Source: a virus. Taken from it: a DNA stretch of 41,058 bases. Both the position numbers and the translations under genes were made by a program. The notes under the pieces were generated by a model, which worked only from the letters and a program-made list of their open reading frames with translations, was not told the DNA's origin and did not search any database. This document shows, piece after piece, positions 1-7,806 of the stretch. The stretch's first letter is position 1. Each line of letters starts with the position of its first letter. The stretch is from positions 1-41,058 of IMG/VR virus record IMGVR_UViG_3300028809_000035. One strand, 5' to 3'.

Positions 1-37
1 AGTCGAGCCTGCTGCAGTGACCTCCCCCCCCTGGGGG
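1..37. other. Left end; probable cos neighbourhood with C-tract and short hairpin
   Basis: No gene lies here. The stretch holds a run of eight C and a GGGGG-TTATT-CCCCC hairpin (33-47) that takes in the HNH stop codon and is followed by a T run (50-55). Joined to the last 56 bases of the window, it forms a gap of about 93 bases between HNH and the small terminase gene. In HK97-type phages that gap holds the cos cleavage site, so the physical genome ends probably lie here. The exact cut site cannot be read from sequence. Confidence 0.4.
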
Positions 38-349
38 TTATTCCCCCGATTTTTTATTCCAGTGGTGGCCTGGGGAAGAAGGCCATCCGTTTGCGTCGGC
101 GCCGTCGTGCACGCGCCCGCCCTTGTCGGCGTGTCGCTTGCCGTCGCAGTCGACGCAGAGGACGCGCAGGTTGGAGAGGACCAGGGCCAGCGCGGGGAAG
201 TCCCTCCGGGTCTGGATGTGGTCGACGCGGGCAGCGCCGGGCCTTCGCACCGAGCGGTGGCACCACTGGCACACACCGCCTGCATTGCGCAGCGCTTTCG
301 CCCGCAGCTCACGCCACGGGGCCGAGTAGTAGAACGGATCGTTGGGCAT
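38..349 (-). CDS. HNH homing-type endonuclease, terminase-associated
   Basis: This 103-residue protein has the HNH/zinc architecture of phage packaging nucleases such as HK97 gp74. A first Cys pair is at 27/30, the catalytic DH at 43-44, the conserved Asn at 60, a second Cys pair at 65/68 and a His at 73. The cysteines should bind structural zinc and the DH...N...H residues the catalytic metal. In HK97-like phages the protein stimulates terminase cutting at cos. It is the last leftward gene before the window end; the next leftward gene across the joined ends is the small terminase subunit, which fits that role. It starts 12 bases after the methyltransferase stop. Confidence 0.85.
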   Translation of the reverse strand: MPNDPFYYSAPWRELRAKALRNAGGVCQWCHRSVRRPGAARVDHIQTRRDFPALALVLSNLRVLCVDCDGKRHADKGGRVHDGADANGWPSSPGHHWNKKSGE

Positions 350-361
350 GGGCTTGGCATG

Positions 362-1999
362 TCAGGCATGCACCGTGGTGCGACGCTCGGCCGCGATGTT
401 GTCGAAGGTCGAGCCGCTGGCTTCGAGCGTGGCTTCCTGCAGCGTGAGCGCCTGCCAGCGTTGCACGATGACATCGCAGAACTCGGGCTGCAGCTCCATG
501 GTGTAGCAGCGACGGTCCACCGACTCGGCCGCGATGAGCGTTGAGCCCGAGCCACCGAAGGGCTCGACGCACAGGCCATCGAGCGGCAGGGCCGACAGCA
601 GCGCGCGCTGCATCATCGCCACCGGCTTCGGTGTGGCGTGGCCGTGGCGCTCGTCACCGCTCACGCGCGGGAACTCCCACACGTCGCGCATCACGTCGTG
701 CGCGTTGTCGAAGTAGCTGCGGGTGCCCTCGACCTTGTTGTGGAGGCGGGCGCGTGCGCTTCCCTTCACGCGGTCCCACTCGGCCTTCAGCGTGGCCCAC
801 GGACGAGTGAAGCGGCCCGGGTATGCAGCCGCGAGCGTGGCGTGGTGGCGCTCCGGCATCAGGGTGTACTGCGCACGCGTGAACCAGTGGCTGAACATGC
901 CGCAGCCGCACACGCGCTGGATGTCCGCGGGCACGATGCCCGCCGCCTTTGCCTCGGCCTCGAAGTAGGCGCGCAGCGGCTCCCACGCCTCGGGGAAGTC
1001 CTCCACGTTCACGTTCCCGATGAACTGCTGACCGAACTGGAAGAACAGGCACCGCTCGCTCGCCTCGGGGAACTGCGTGAGGTCGGGCGAGGCCATGCCG
1101 GCGATGGACTTCTTGTCCCACACGATCTCGTTGCGCAGTTCGAACCGCTCGGTCTCGCCGAGGCCGGCCACGTACCACAGGCGCCACAGGTCGGGCGCGT
1201 TACCCCACACGAAGGCGCTCGCGTTGCTTGCCAGCCACGGCCGGAAGGCTTGCCACCACCGGAGCTGAAACGCGTCGAGCTTGGCGCGGTACAGGTTGTC
1301 GTTGACCACGCCGTCGGCCTCCTTGCCCATGCCGTAGGGCGGATCGGCGTGCATGAGGCCCGCGGTCTTGCCGGCCATCAGCAGGGCCACGTCGCCGGGC
1401 ACCGTCGAGTCGCCGCACATGACCCGGTGCCTGCCGAGCACCCACACGTCGCCCAGGCGCGTGACGGGCCGCTTCGGCGTGGCCGGTGCGCTGTCGAGGT
1501 CGGGCGAGTCCTCGTCATCGTCGGCGAGCAGGTCGCGCAGTTCACGCGGCGCGAACCCGAGCAGCTCCAGCTCGAAGCCGGCATCCTCCAGCATGCCCAG
1601 CTCGGACTTGAGCGTGGCCGTGTCCCAGCCGGCGTTGAGCGCGCTCTGGTTGTCCGCGAGGATGTAGGCGCGGCGCTGCGTCTCCGTCCAACCCGTGCAG
1701 TCGATGACCGGCACCGTGCCCTCGGGCAGCAGGTCGCCGCCGGGCAGCTTGATGCGCCGGCCTTCGGCGTAGAGGGCAGCAGCAGCGAGCACGCGACCGT
1801 GGCCGGCGATGATGCCCACGTCATCGGCCAGCACCGGGTTCGTCCAGCCGTGCTCGACCATCAGGGCCTTGATCTGGTCGACCTGTCGCGGGGTGTGCGT
1901 TCGCGCGTTGTGGGCGTAGGGAACCAGCAGGCTCAGGGCCTTGAACTCGGCCAGCACGCCGGAGGGCTTGGCGAGGTCGTCGAGGGCAGCACGGCGCAT
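362..1999 (-). CDS. ParB-domain fused DNA methyltransferase (beta-class N6-adenine/N4-cytosine)
   Basis: A 545-residue fusion protein. An N-terminal ParB/sulfiredoxin-like domain (about residues 25-120) has a GHGR signature. The methyltransferase follows: the catalytic DPPYG motif is at about 219 and the S-adenosylmethionine-binding FGGSGS motif at about 480. The order catalytic motif before SAM motif marks a beta-class enzyme acting on an exocyclic amino group; the DPPY form fits adenine or N4-cytosine. Phages use such orphan enzymes to protect their DNA from host restriction. I chose the ATG at 1999, two bases after the upstream stop, because the 14 residues further upstream overlap the neighbouring gene. 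The target sequence cannot be predicted. Confidence 0.85.
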   Translation of the reverse strand: MRRAALDDLAKPSGVLAEFKALSLLVPYAHNARTHTPRQVDQIKALMVEHGWTNPVLADDVGIIAGHGRVLAAAALYAEGRRIKLPGGDLLPEGTVPVIDCTGWTETQRRAYILADNQSALNAGWDTATLKSELGMLEDAGFELELLGFAPRELRDLLADDDEDSPDLDSAPATPKRPVTRLGDVWVLGRHRVMCGDSTVPGDVALLMAGKTAGLMHADPPYGMGKEADGVVNDNLYRAKLDAFQLRWWQAFRPWLASNASAFVWGNAPDLWRLWYVAGLGETERFELRNEIVWDKKSIAGMASPDLTQFPEASERCLFFQFGQQFIGNVNVEDFPEAWEPLRAYFEAEAKAAGIVPADIQRVCGCGMFSHWFTRAQYTLMPERHHATLAAAYPGRFTRPWATLKAEWDRVKGSARARLHNKVEGTRSYFDNAHDVMRDVWEFPRVSGDERHGHATPKPVAMMQRALLSALPLDGLCVEPFGGSGSTLIAAESVDRRCYTMELQPEFCDVIVQRWQALTLQEATLEASGSTFDNIAAERRTTVHA

Positions 2000-2001
2000 G
2001 G

Positions 2002-2448
2002 TCAGAGGTCCGCGGGTTGAGTGGGCCGCACCTCGATCCACTCGGGCGCGACGAAGTCTTTCACGGTTCCGGCCTTGAGCACGTCGGTCGCGTGGGCCTC
2101 GCCGAGAACGACCTCCAGGTCTTCGGTCCCGTCGTTGGCGATGCGCATGCGCACGAGGTCGGTCGAAGGCGGCGGCGAGATGGTCGACTCGCCGACCAGG
2201 CGCGCGGTGTGGCGCGGCTCGCGCGGGTCGGGCTTGCGGCCCGTGAACAGCGAGACGACCTGCAGCAGCAGGGTGAGCACGCGCCGCACCTTATCGGCGG
2301 TCGAGAGGCCCGTCGACATGGTGACGAACTCGCTGGCGATGCACGTCAGCGCGGGCACGTAGGGCAGCAGCGTGACGACCCATCCGCCGGTGCGGGTCAC
2401 GCCCACGGCCACGTCGTCTTTGCCCAGGTTCGTGAATTTCGGTTTCAT
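2002..2448 (-). CDS. Hypothetical protein with two hydrophobic segments; possible lysis-cassette member
   Basis: A 148-residue protein of no family I recognise. Two moderately hydrophobic stretches, around residues 22-43 and 55-70, could insert in the membrane. The C-terminal half is soluble and beta-like. It lies directly downstream of the lysozyme in the same transcript, the usual place for a holin or other lysis accessory, and no better holin candidate is nearby. The hydrophobic segments are weak, with prolines and charges, so a holin role is only an inference. Confidence 0.55.
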   Translation of the reverse strand: MKPKFTNLGKDDVAVGVTRTGGWVVTLLPYVPALTCIASEFVTMSTGLSTADKVRRVLTLLLQVVSLFTGRKPDPREPRHTARLVGESTISPPPSTDLVRMRIANDGTEDLEVVLGEAHATDVLKAGTVKDFVAPEWIEVRPTQPADL

Positions 2449-2458
2449 GGTCGTCTCC

Positions 2459-2938
2459 TCAGAAGCCCGGCTTCAGGTGCCACTCGCCGGTCTCCATCTG
2501 CTTTGCCATGCGCTCGGCGCGTGCGCTGGTTTGCTTGAACCATTTGGACTGCCGCATGCCGTGCGCGGCGCCGTAGTAGTCGCGCTTCTGCATCTTCGCC
2601 AGCGTGTTGCGGAAGCCGAGCAGGCCGTCGACGCCCATCTGGAAGGCCATGCCGAAGACGACGGCCTGCCGCGGTTCGTTCATCGACGTGACCCACGGCA
2701 ACTCGCGCAGCACGCCGCGGTTGTGCTTCTCGATGTCCTTCGCCAGCGCCTCGTCGATCTGCTCATCGGTCCACACGAGGCCGGGCTTCACCTCGGGCCC
2801 GGTGTGGCCCACGCCGATGGTCCACGGCGGGCCGTTCGTGAGCGGGTCCGGGTACGCCTGATGCTCGACGCCCTCCTCGGACTTGAGCTGGTACGCGAAG
2901 GTGATCGGGTCGCCGTTCTTCGTGGTCGTGTTTGGCAT
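2459..2938 (-). CDS. Phage lysozyme (T4-type muramidase, GH24-like endolysin)
   Basis: A 159-residue muramidase that should cleave the glycan strands of peptidoglycan at lysis. Near the N-terminus are the catalytic Glu (E22, in a KSEEG context), an Asp nine residues later and a TIGVGHTG segment around 40-47, which is the active-site signature of T4-like lysozymes. The C-terminal half contains the usual aromatic helices. There is no signal peptide or SAR-type membrane anchor, so export needs a holin; the adjacent 2002-2448 gene is the only candidate. It is followed 10 bases later by that gene. Confidence 0.85.
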   Translation of the reverse strand: MPNTTTKNGDPITFAYQLKSEEGVEHQAYPDPLTNGPPWTIGVGHTGPEVKPGLVWTDEQIDEALAKDIEKHNRGVLRELPWVTSMNEPRQAVVFGMAFQMGVDGLLGFRNTLAKMQKRDYYGAAHGMRQSKWFKQTSARAERMAKQMETGEWHLKPGF

Positions 2939-2957
2939 GGTGGTCTCCTCGTGGTGG

Positions 2958-3794
2958 TCAATCGCCGCAGAAGCACTCGATGTCTTCTTGCCCGTCTGCG
3001 AACAGCGGACGCTGGTCGTGCGCGAACTGCAGCATGTCGGCGTAACTCGGGCGGTCGATGCGGAACAGGAAGCCGTTCGGCTTGCTCGCCAGCCCCATCG
3101 CCTCCATGCGGGCCCACCACACGGCGCGCTGCGGCTCCTCGGCGATGAGGCTTGCGACCTTGCTCGGGTTCTTCAGGAAGCAAAGGTCGCAATTGCCCCA
3201 GGGGGTCTCGCCGTTGTGGCACGGCAAGCCGAGGTCGAACGGCTGCGCACGCCAGAAGGCGACGATGTCGGCCTTCGTCACGCCAGCCCGCGCGAGCGGT
3301 GCGTCACGGGTCTCGTGCTTTCCGTAATCCTGATTCCCGATTCGAGCGAAGCGCCTCGCCTCGTCCGCGCGGATGCCGATCCACGACTCCCACTCGGTCC
3401 AGCCGATCGAGCGGAGGTAACGATGCGACGTGCGGACCTTTAGCTCGACCGTGCAGAAGCGCTTCACCGGGTTGGGCAGGTACTGCCGCTTGCGGATGAG
3501 CGCCTCGAAGGGCTCACCCTCGCGGCTCGCGGTCTCGAAGGTCACAAGTTCGAACTTCGCCTCGGTGCCGCGGTACTCCAGCCACACGATTGGCACGCTC
3601 CAGCGCTGCGAGCACTCCTCGACGAAGCGCAGGGTCTCCTCGCGTTCCTTGCCCGTGTTCTGGAAGCTCACGATCGCCTCGGCCGGCAGGCCGCCGTTCG
3701 CCTGCAGGGTGCGCCACAGCATGTAGGCGCTCGTGCGCCCGCCGGAGAAGCTCAGGCACGTAGGCCCGTCGATCACGAACGGGTCGCGGCTCAT
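2958..3794 (-). CDS. PAPS reductase/DndC-like adenine nucleotide alpha-hydrolase
   Basis: A 278-residue PP-loop ATPase-like protein. SGGRTS at 17-22 is the ATP pyrophosphatase loop and GIRADEARR (140-148) is the second signature shared by PAPS reductase and DndC proteins. Cysteines at 114, 192, 202, 205, 274 and 276, including CDLC, could ligate an Fe-S cluster or zinc. The family covers sulfate assimilation, tRNA thiolation and DNA phosphorothioation; many phages carry it with no proven role. Its start overlaps the RusA stop in an ATGA, and it lies two genes before the ParB-methyltransferase, so a nucleic-acid modification role is plausible but unproven. Confidence 0.8.
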   Translation of the reverse strand: MSRDPFVIDGPTCLSFSGGRTSAYMLWRTLQANGGLPAEAIVSFQNTGKEREETLRFVEECSQRWSVPIVWLEYRGTEAKFELVTFETASREGEPFEALIRKRQYLPNPVKRFCTVELKVRTSHRYLRSIGWTEWESWIGIRADEARRFARIGNQDYGKHETRDAPLARAGVTKADIVAFWRAQPFDLGLPCHNGETPWGNCDLCFLKNPSKVASLIAEEPQRAVWWARMEAMGLASKPNGFLFRIDRPSYADMLQFAHDQRPLFADGQEDIECFCGD

Positions 3795-4285
3795 GCGATC
3801 AGCTCCGGCAGCAGGGGCCACACCGCGATCTCGATGCGTGGGCTGATCGGGTCGTGCCCGCGGGTCACGCGCTTGTGCCAGACCTGCCGGTCGTTGAGGT
3901 ACACGCCGGCCCGCAGCAGCACCCGGTTGCCCTTGCGTTCCTTCGGTGCCGGCGCGAAGCGGGCCTGCATCACGTCGAGCACGATCGACTCGTCGAGGTC
4001 GGGCAGCAGCGAGGCGTAGAACATGCGCATCTCGACGCCGACCCATCCGACGTACATGCGCCGCGCCTCGACCGGGATCTGCAGCAGGGCCGCGGCCTCG
4101 AAGGCGATCGCCTTGTCCGACTTGCGGAACAGCGTGCGGCGGTTGTCCTTCGGGCCGACCGTCACCAGCTCGCGCGAGTTCGCCTTGCTCGCGGCCTCGC
4201 CGCGGATCGTGAACCGCACGGCGTTCTCGGGCACCGCCATCGCGCCCACGTCGAAGGTCGGGAGCTGATGCGCGGTGCGGCTCAT
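3791..4285 (-). CDS. RusA-like Holliday junction resolvase
   Basis: A 164-residue protein with the RusA endonuclease pattern: an N-terminal beta strand carrying the SKANSR segment, an acidic PDLDES-LD block at 95-104 and a GVYLNDRQV block at about 127-135. The conserved aspartates (96, 98, 104, 132) would bind the metal ions that cut four-way junctions. Lambdoid phages use the enzyme to resolve recombination or replication intermediates before packaging. The ATG at 4285 overlaps the previous stop (ATGA), and its own stop overlaps the start of the PAPS-reductase-like gene, so the block is translationally coupled. Confidence 0.8.
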   Translation of the reverse strand: MSRTAHQLPTFDVGAMAVPENAVRFTIRGEAASKANSRELVTVGPKDNRRTLFRKSDKAIAFEAAALLQIPVEARRMYVGWVGVEMRMFYASLLPDLDESIVLDVMQARFAPAPKERKGNRVLLRAGVYLNDRQVWHKRVTRGHDPISPRIEIAVWPLLPELIA

Positions 4286-4581
4286 GGCAGCGCCTCGGGG
4301 TTGACCAACGTGCGCTGCTGCACACCGCCGATCGCGGCCATGATGATGTCGACCATCAGGATCGGGAACAGGCTGGTGGGGAACGTGGTCGACAGCACCT
4401 CGATGACCTCCTCGCGGGTCATCGGCGGGCCATCGACGATGACCGCGGGCGTGGGCTTGACCTGGAAGCCGATGAAGCTGGCCGGCGCCCCCTCGCGGTC
4501 GAACGTCAGCGAGAGCACGTAGTGCACCGACGCGAGGTGCAGCTTCGGGCGCGAATCCCAATCCTTCGGGTGGTCGTTCAT
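4282..4581 (-). CDS. Hypothetical protein, 99 aa
   Basis: I do not recognise a family. The protein has a beta-rich N-terminal half and a hydrophobic C-terminal stretch (about residues 60-90, with LFPILMVDIIMAAIG) that is more likely a buried helix than a membrane anchor. The start at 4581 is fixed by a TGA/ATG overlap with the upstream gene, and its stop overlaps the RusA start. The position between replication and resolvase genes suggests an early DNA-metabolism accessory, nothing more specific. Confidence 0.7.
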   Translation of the reverse strand: MNDHPKDWDSRPKLHLASVHYVLSLTFDREGAPASFIGFQVKPTPAVIVDGPPMTREEVIEVLSTTFPTSLFPILMVDIIMAAIGGVQQRTLVNPEALP

Positions 4582-5033
4582 GCGCGGTTCTCCTCGTCGA
4601 AGTCGTGGGAAGGGCGGTGCGGCAGCGCGGCGCGGTAGGCGCGGACCTCGGCCTCGGTGAGTTTCTCCCCGGCCCGGTGCCGTTCCTGCAGCGCGTAGGC
4701 CCATGCCCTCGGGTCGGCCGGCAGGCGACCGAACCCACGCAGCCCTTCGAGGATCGAGCGTCGACCCTCACGCGTGAGCGGCCGGGCCGGCGCCGCCTCG
4801 CGGTTCGTGCGCTCAATCGCGCGGTCGACCTGATCGCGCAGCAGCCGCTCGGTGATCGCTGGCCAGTCGGCGGGATTCGACCAGTAGTGCGCGCTGCAGC
4901 CCTTGCCGCGGTCGCCGTGCACCGACCAGCGATGCGGGCACCCGTAGGCCGGGCAGCGCAGCTCCACGTCGTCCTCGACGACCTCATCGGCGATGCGTGC
5001 ATCGCGGGCCTTGGCGTAGGCGGATTGCTTCAT
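4578..5033 (-). CDS. Hypothetical protein, 151 aa, with a Cys/His cluster
   Basis: The N-terminal third has a CPAYGCPHRWSVHG...GC cluster (about residues 28-47) with three Cys and two His, which could bind zinc. The rest is helical and charged (Arg/Glu-rich). No family is recognised. It overlaps the replication protein stop by four bases (ATGA) and is followed by another ATGA overlap. As a small basic zinc-binding protein right behind the replication protein it could be a replication or recombination accessory; this is inference from position. Confidence 0.7.
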   Translation of the reverse strand: MKQSAYAKARDARIADEVVEDDVELRCPAYGCPHRWSVHGDRGKGCSAHYWSNPADWPAITERLLRDQVDRAIERTNREAAPARPLTREGRRSILEGLRGFGRLPADPRAWAYALQERHRAGEKLTEAEVRAYRAALPHRPSHDFDEENRA

Positions 5034-5911
5034 CGTTGTCCCCGCGTGTCGAGGTAGTTGCCGTCGACGACCTTGGCGAAGTTCGTCGGGCGCATGAGCC
5101 AGTCCCAGGTGCAGCGCCAGGGCTTCGCGTTTTCGCGCGCCTTGCCGTGGCCCATGAGGAACGAGGACGCCTTCACGCGCTCGACGAGCAGCCACCGGAA
5201 CCAGTCGATCCCCTCGGCGCGGTCGAAGCCCGAGGAGGAGCAGACCTCGCGCCATCGGGTTGAGAGCGCTGCGCGCCGTGCCTCGTTGAGCACTCCGACC
5301 TCGGGCAGCGGCGGTGCGCAGTGCTCGTGCCACAACGCGACAAGCGCATCGGTCGGAACGTTCGGAACCGTGCGTCGGGTCGTTGCGGCGCGAGCCGAGA
5401 CGACGAGACCCTGAGGGCCCGAAGGGTCCGAAGGGTCTAGGAAGCTCGAAGACGAAGTCTGAGAGCTTCTATCCGCCTCCGCCTCCGCCTCAGGCCGTCG
5501 TGTGCCCGCAGGTTGCCGTCGTGTGCCTGACATTCTGGAAGCTAAGTCATTGAATTCGCTCAGATAGTCAGCACCCTGGTCGGCGACGAGGTGAAGCGGA
5601 GGCAGCGGGTGTTTCGTCCGAGCTGCACGCATGCGTTGACCGAACTTCGTCACGATCCCGAACGACCGCGGCGTCCTCGCATCGGGCTGGTAGAGCCGCA
5701 CGAGGTCGGCGTCGGCCATCGCGTTGAGCAGCGCCGGCACGTGGTCGCGCTTCACGTCCCCGCGCTTGGCGAGCTTGAAGGGCGTGGCCTCGAAGAGGCC
5801 GTAGTCGTCGGCCGACAGCAGGATCGACACGTAGAGCCATCGGCCCTCGGGAGGGAGCGACAGCACGGCCTCGCTCTCCAGCAGGCCGTCACGCATGAGG
5901 CGCGTGGGCAT
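5030..5911 (-). CDS. Phage replication protein, winged-helix N-terminus and primosomal-type C-terminus
   Basis: A 293-residue protein with two conserved ends and a poor linker. The N-terminus (about 1-110) looks like the winged-helix DNA-binding domain of phage replisome organisers. The C-terminus (about 190-285) has the WREVC...WF...S.FL.G...KPW..TWDWLMRPTNFAKV..GNY pattern shared by many phage replication proteins. The linker (about 125-180) is Ser/Glu/Pro-rich with short DNA repeats near 5410-5520. It probably opens the phage origin and brings in host helicase, since no helicase or polymerase gene is present. The start at 5911 follows the Cro-like stop by five bases. Confidence 0.7.
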   Translation of the reverse strand: MPTRLMRDGLLESEAVLSLPPEGRWLYVSILLSADDYGLFEATPFKLAKRGDVKRDHVPALLNAMADADLVRLYQPDARTPRSFGIVTKFGQRMRAARTKHPLPPLHLVADQGADYLSEFNDLASRMSGTRRQPAGTRRPEAEAEADRSSQTSSSSFLDPSDPSGPQGLVVSARAATTRRTVPNVPTDALVALWHEHCAPPLPEVGVLNEARRAALSTRWREVCSSSGFDRAEGIDWFRWLLVERVKASSFLMGHGKARENAKPWRCTWDWLMRPTNFAKVVDGNYLDTRGQR

Positions 5912-5916
5912 GGCGC

Positions 5917-6288
5917 CTACGCCGCTTCTTGACTGGCCTGGGTGACGGTGCCCCGCTGCGACTTCGCCGCGAACTTCGCCTTGCGCCGGTTGGCGATTCG
6001 AGCCGCGAGGGCCTCGGCGTTGCAGCGCTTTGCCTCCTCGACGCGTGCCATGAGCGCCTCGTGCCACAGGTACGCGAACAGGTCGGGATGCAGGCTCACG
6101 TTGCCCGTGAGGCCCGCGGCGGGCCGGTGCGTGAAGTGCTCGCGCACCGAGGCGGCGATGACGCGATCGACGAGCCGTGACGGCAGCTCGCTGGGCCACT
6201 TGCGCACCGCAGCGCCAGTGCATCCGACACGCCGAGCCACGTCGTCGGCTGTCGGCCCGAGGAGCTTCATCGCGATGGTTTTTTTCAT
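5917..6288 (-). CDS. Cro/YdaS-like helix-turn-helix regulator
   Basis: A 123-residue protein. Residues 10-50 form a compact helix-turn-helix like those of Cro and YdaS proteins: ADDVARRVGCTGAAVRKW is followed by a helix starting SRLVDRV. The C-terminal part is helical and basic. As the first leftward gene after the divergent control region it is placed like cro and probably binds the repeated sites just upstream, repressing the early promoters. The ATG at 6288 is preceded by a weak GGGCAGAG ribosome site; starts further upstream would run into the repeat region. Confidence 0.75.
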   Translation of the reverse strand: MKKTIAMKLLGPTADDVARRVGCTGAAVRKWPSELPSRLVDRVIAASVREHFTHRPAAGLTGNVSLHPDLFAYLWHEALMARVEEAKRCNAEALAARIANRRKAKFAAKSQRGTVTQASQEAA

Positions 6289-6606
6289 GTTCTCTGCCCT
6301 GACGAATGGGGGGACCAATTGAACGCTCAAGATTTTTTTTCCGCAACAGAGCCGTCGAACTTCTGCATCCGCGTGACGCAATAGTTGCGGAGGAACTTGT
6401 TGCGGCAAGACCTTCCAACGACCACATCGGCCATTGGTGCGGCAACGAAAAACGACCTGCCTTCGGTCCGTAACCTAGGTTGCGGAAAGTAAGTTGTTCG
6501 CAAAATCCTCTCTCACGACAGGCCCATTTTTTCGAGCGTTGACAGGGCCTGCAGCGAAGTTGCCCACTCGCGTTCCCGCTTCATCCTGTACCTCATGAGG
6601 ACGCGA
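6289..6606. promoter_or_regulatory. Divergent early control region with iterated GTTGCGG sites
   Basis: About 318 bases without a gene separate the leftward Cro-like gene from the rightward nuclease gene. GTTGCGG occurs at 6384-6390, 6399-6405 and 6479-6485 and inverted at 6341-6347, with a one-mismatch copy at 6436-6442. Dyads are visible: CGCAA-TAG-TTGCG (6377-6389), TTGC-G-GCAA (6400-6408) and TTGCG-N14-CGCAA (6480-6503). A TTGACA hexamer at 6539-6544 has no convincing -10 box. The region must hold both early promoters and is the best place for operators or a replication origin. Confidence 0.75.
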
Positions 6607-7542
6607 ATGACGAACGAAAAAGCAGCGAGGCCGTCGGTAATTTTTTCGCCAAGTTCGTCACCTCCAGGACCACGATCCTGGCCTCTCGGGTTCGTGCACG
6701 ACCTGCCGAACCACGACTACCACCGCGGCCCTGGCCTGTCGAACAGCGGACTCAAGCTGCTGCGGAAATCGCCCTGGCACTACCACTCGTTGAACGGCAT
6801 CGAGCTGCCGGCGTGGATGCTCGATGAGGTCGACGGCGAGGGCAGCGCGGCGATGTTCGCGGGCACCCTCTGCCACTGCGCCACGTTGGAACCGTTCGCG
6901 TTCGACGACCGCTACGCCATCGGCCCGGCGTTGAACAAGAACTCGAAGGAGTGGAAAGCGTTCGTCGAGGCCGCGAAGCCCCGGCAGGTCATCAGCCGGA
7001 AGCAGTACGAAGTCGCGCGGGCCCAGGCCACGTCGTTGCGCAACCTCGCGGACGTGCGCGAGGTGCTCGACGACGGCGAGTTCGAAGTCTCGGGCTACTG
7101 GCTGGACCAGGCGACCGGCGTGCTGTGCCGGTGCCGGCCGGACTGCATGAACCGCGGGTTCGGCATCAGCTCGCACGGCGTGTCGTCGCCGGCCTCGATG
7201 CTGCTCGACGTGAAGACCACGCAGAACGCGAGCAGCACCACCGAGCTTCGCCGCACGATTGCGAACTTCGGCTACCACCATCAGGCGGACTGGTACAAGC
7301 GCGGCGTCGAGACCATCACGCGCGCCCCGGTGTGCGGGTTCATCTTCGCGTTCGTCGAGTCGACGTACCCGTTCGCGGCCCGCGTGGTCGAGCTAGACGA
7401 ACTGTCCATGCGCATCGCGCGGGAGCAGAACGACGAGGCCCTGCAGATCTACGCGCATTGCGAGCGCATGGGCGAGTGGCCGAGCTACCCGCCGGAGCTG
7501 GAGACCGTCTCGCTGCCGCGCTGGGCAGGCGGTGAAGCATGA
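6607..7542 (+). CDS. RecE/exonuclease VIII-like PD-(D/E)XK nuclease
   Basis: A 311-residue nuclease, probably the 5'-3' exonuclease of the phage recombination system. Motifs in order are an early YHRGPGLSNSGLK segment, GTLCHCATLEP (His 90), Glu 160, the RPD motif near 177-179, the catalytic LLDVKTT (Asp 201, Lys 203) and QADWY (226-230), the layout of RecE/DUF3799 nucleases. I prefer ATG 6607 over 6595 because GAGGA sits about seven bases before it. It is the first rightward gene. The next large gene could be its annealing partner. Confidence 0.8.
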   Translation: MTNEKAARPSVIFSPSSSPPGPRSWPLGFVHDLPNHDYHRGPGLSNSGLKLLRKSPWHYHSLNGIELPAWMLDEVDGEGSAAMFAGTLCHCATLEPFAFDDRYAIGPALNKNSKEWKAFVEAAKPRQVISRKQYEVARAQATSLRNLADVREVLDDGEFEVSGYWLDQATGVLCRCRPDCMNRGFGISSHGVSSPASMLLDVKTTQNASSTTELRRTIANFGYHHQADWYKRGVETITRAPVCGFIFAFVESTYPFAARVVELDELSMRIAREQNDEALQIYAHCERMGEWPSYPPELETVSLPRWAGGEA

Positions 7543-7574
7543 CGCGACTCGCAGACGCTGGAGGTGAGGCATGA
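7539..7574 (+). CDS. 11-codon bridging mini-ORF
   Basis: This tiny frame starts in an ATGA overlap with the nuclease stop and ends in an ATGA overlap with the start of the next gene, and contains that gene's GGAGGTGAGG ribosome site. Its start context (GGTGAAGCATGACGCGAC) is a near copy of the downstream start context (GGTGAGGCATGACACGCGAC), as if a start region had been duplicated about 32 bases apart. It may serve only translational coupling. Confidence 0.3.
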   Translation: MTRLADAGGEA

Positions 7575-7777
7575 CACGCGACCCGTTGACCGAGCGGTTC
7601 AAACACGAGCTGCGCGAGATTGACCCGGACCCGAAGGATTGGTTCGAACGCCCCGACCCGCTGCACCGGTTCAGCGCCTGGGGCGCCGTGGCGCTCGCCA
7701 TCGCGTTCTCGGCCGTGCTGGTCGGCATGGTCGTCGTCGGATTCCTGTGGGGGCGCTGGCTCCTGCAGCAACTGTGA
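7571..7777 (+). CDS. Small single-pass membrane protein, 68 aa
   Basis: The first 33 residues are charged and soluble, followed by one strong transmembrane helix (about residues 37-62) and a short C-terminal tail, so the protein probably sits in the inner membrane with its N-terminus in the cytoplasm. The ribosome site GGAGGTGAGG is strong. No family is recognised. Small early phage membrane proteins may act in superinfection exclusion or membrane signalling; nothing here selects among these. Confidence 0.7.
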   Translation: MTRDPLTERFKHELREIDPDPKDWFERPDPLHRFSAWGAVALAIAFSAVLVGMVVVGFLWGRWLLQQL

Positions 7778-7806
7778 GTTCCCGATGGTGACGGCACCGT
7801 GACGCA

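Noticed and set aside
33-55. GGGGG-TTATT-CCCCC followed by a T run as a + strand terminator
   Set aside because: The stem is only five pairs and no + strand gene enters from the left; it is mentioned only as part of the end region.
638-2020. 460-residue frame opposite the ParB-methyltransferase
   Set aside because: No motif is present, and the methyltransferase catalytic and SAM motifs lie on the other strand.
6539-6544. TTGACA as -35 of the rightward early promoter
   Set aside because: No acceptable -10 hexamer lies 16-18 bases downstream, so the promoter is not called precisely.
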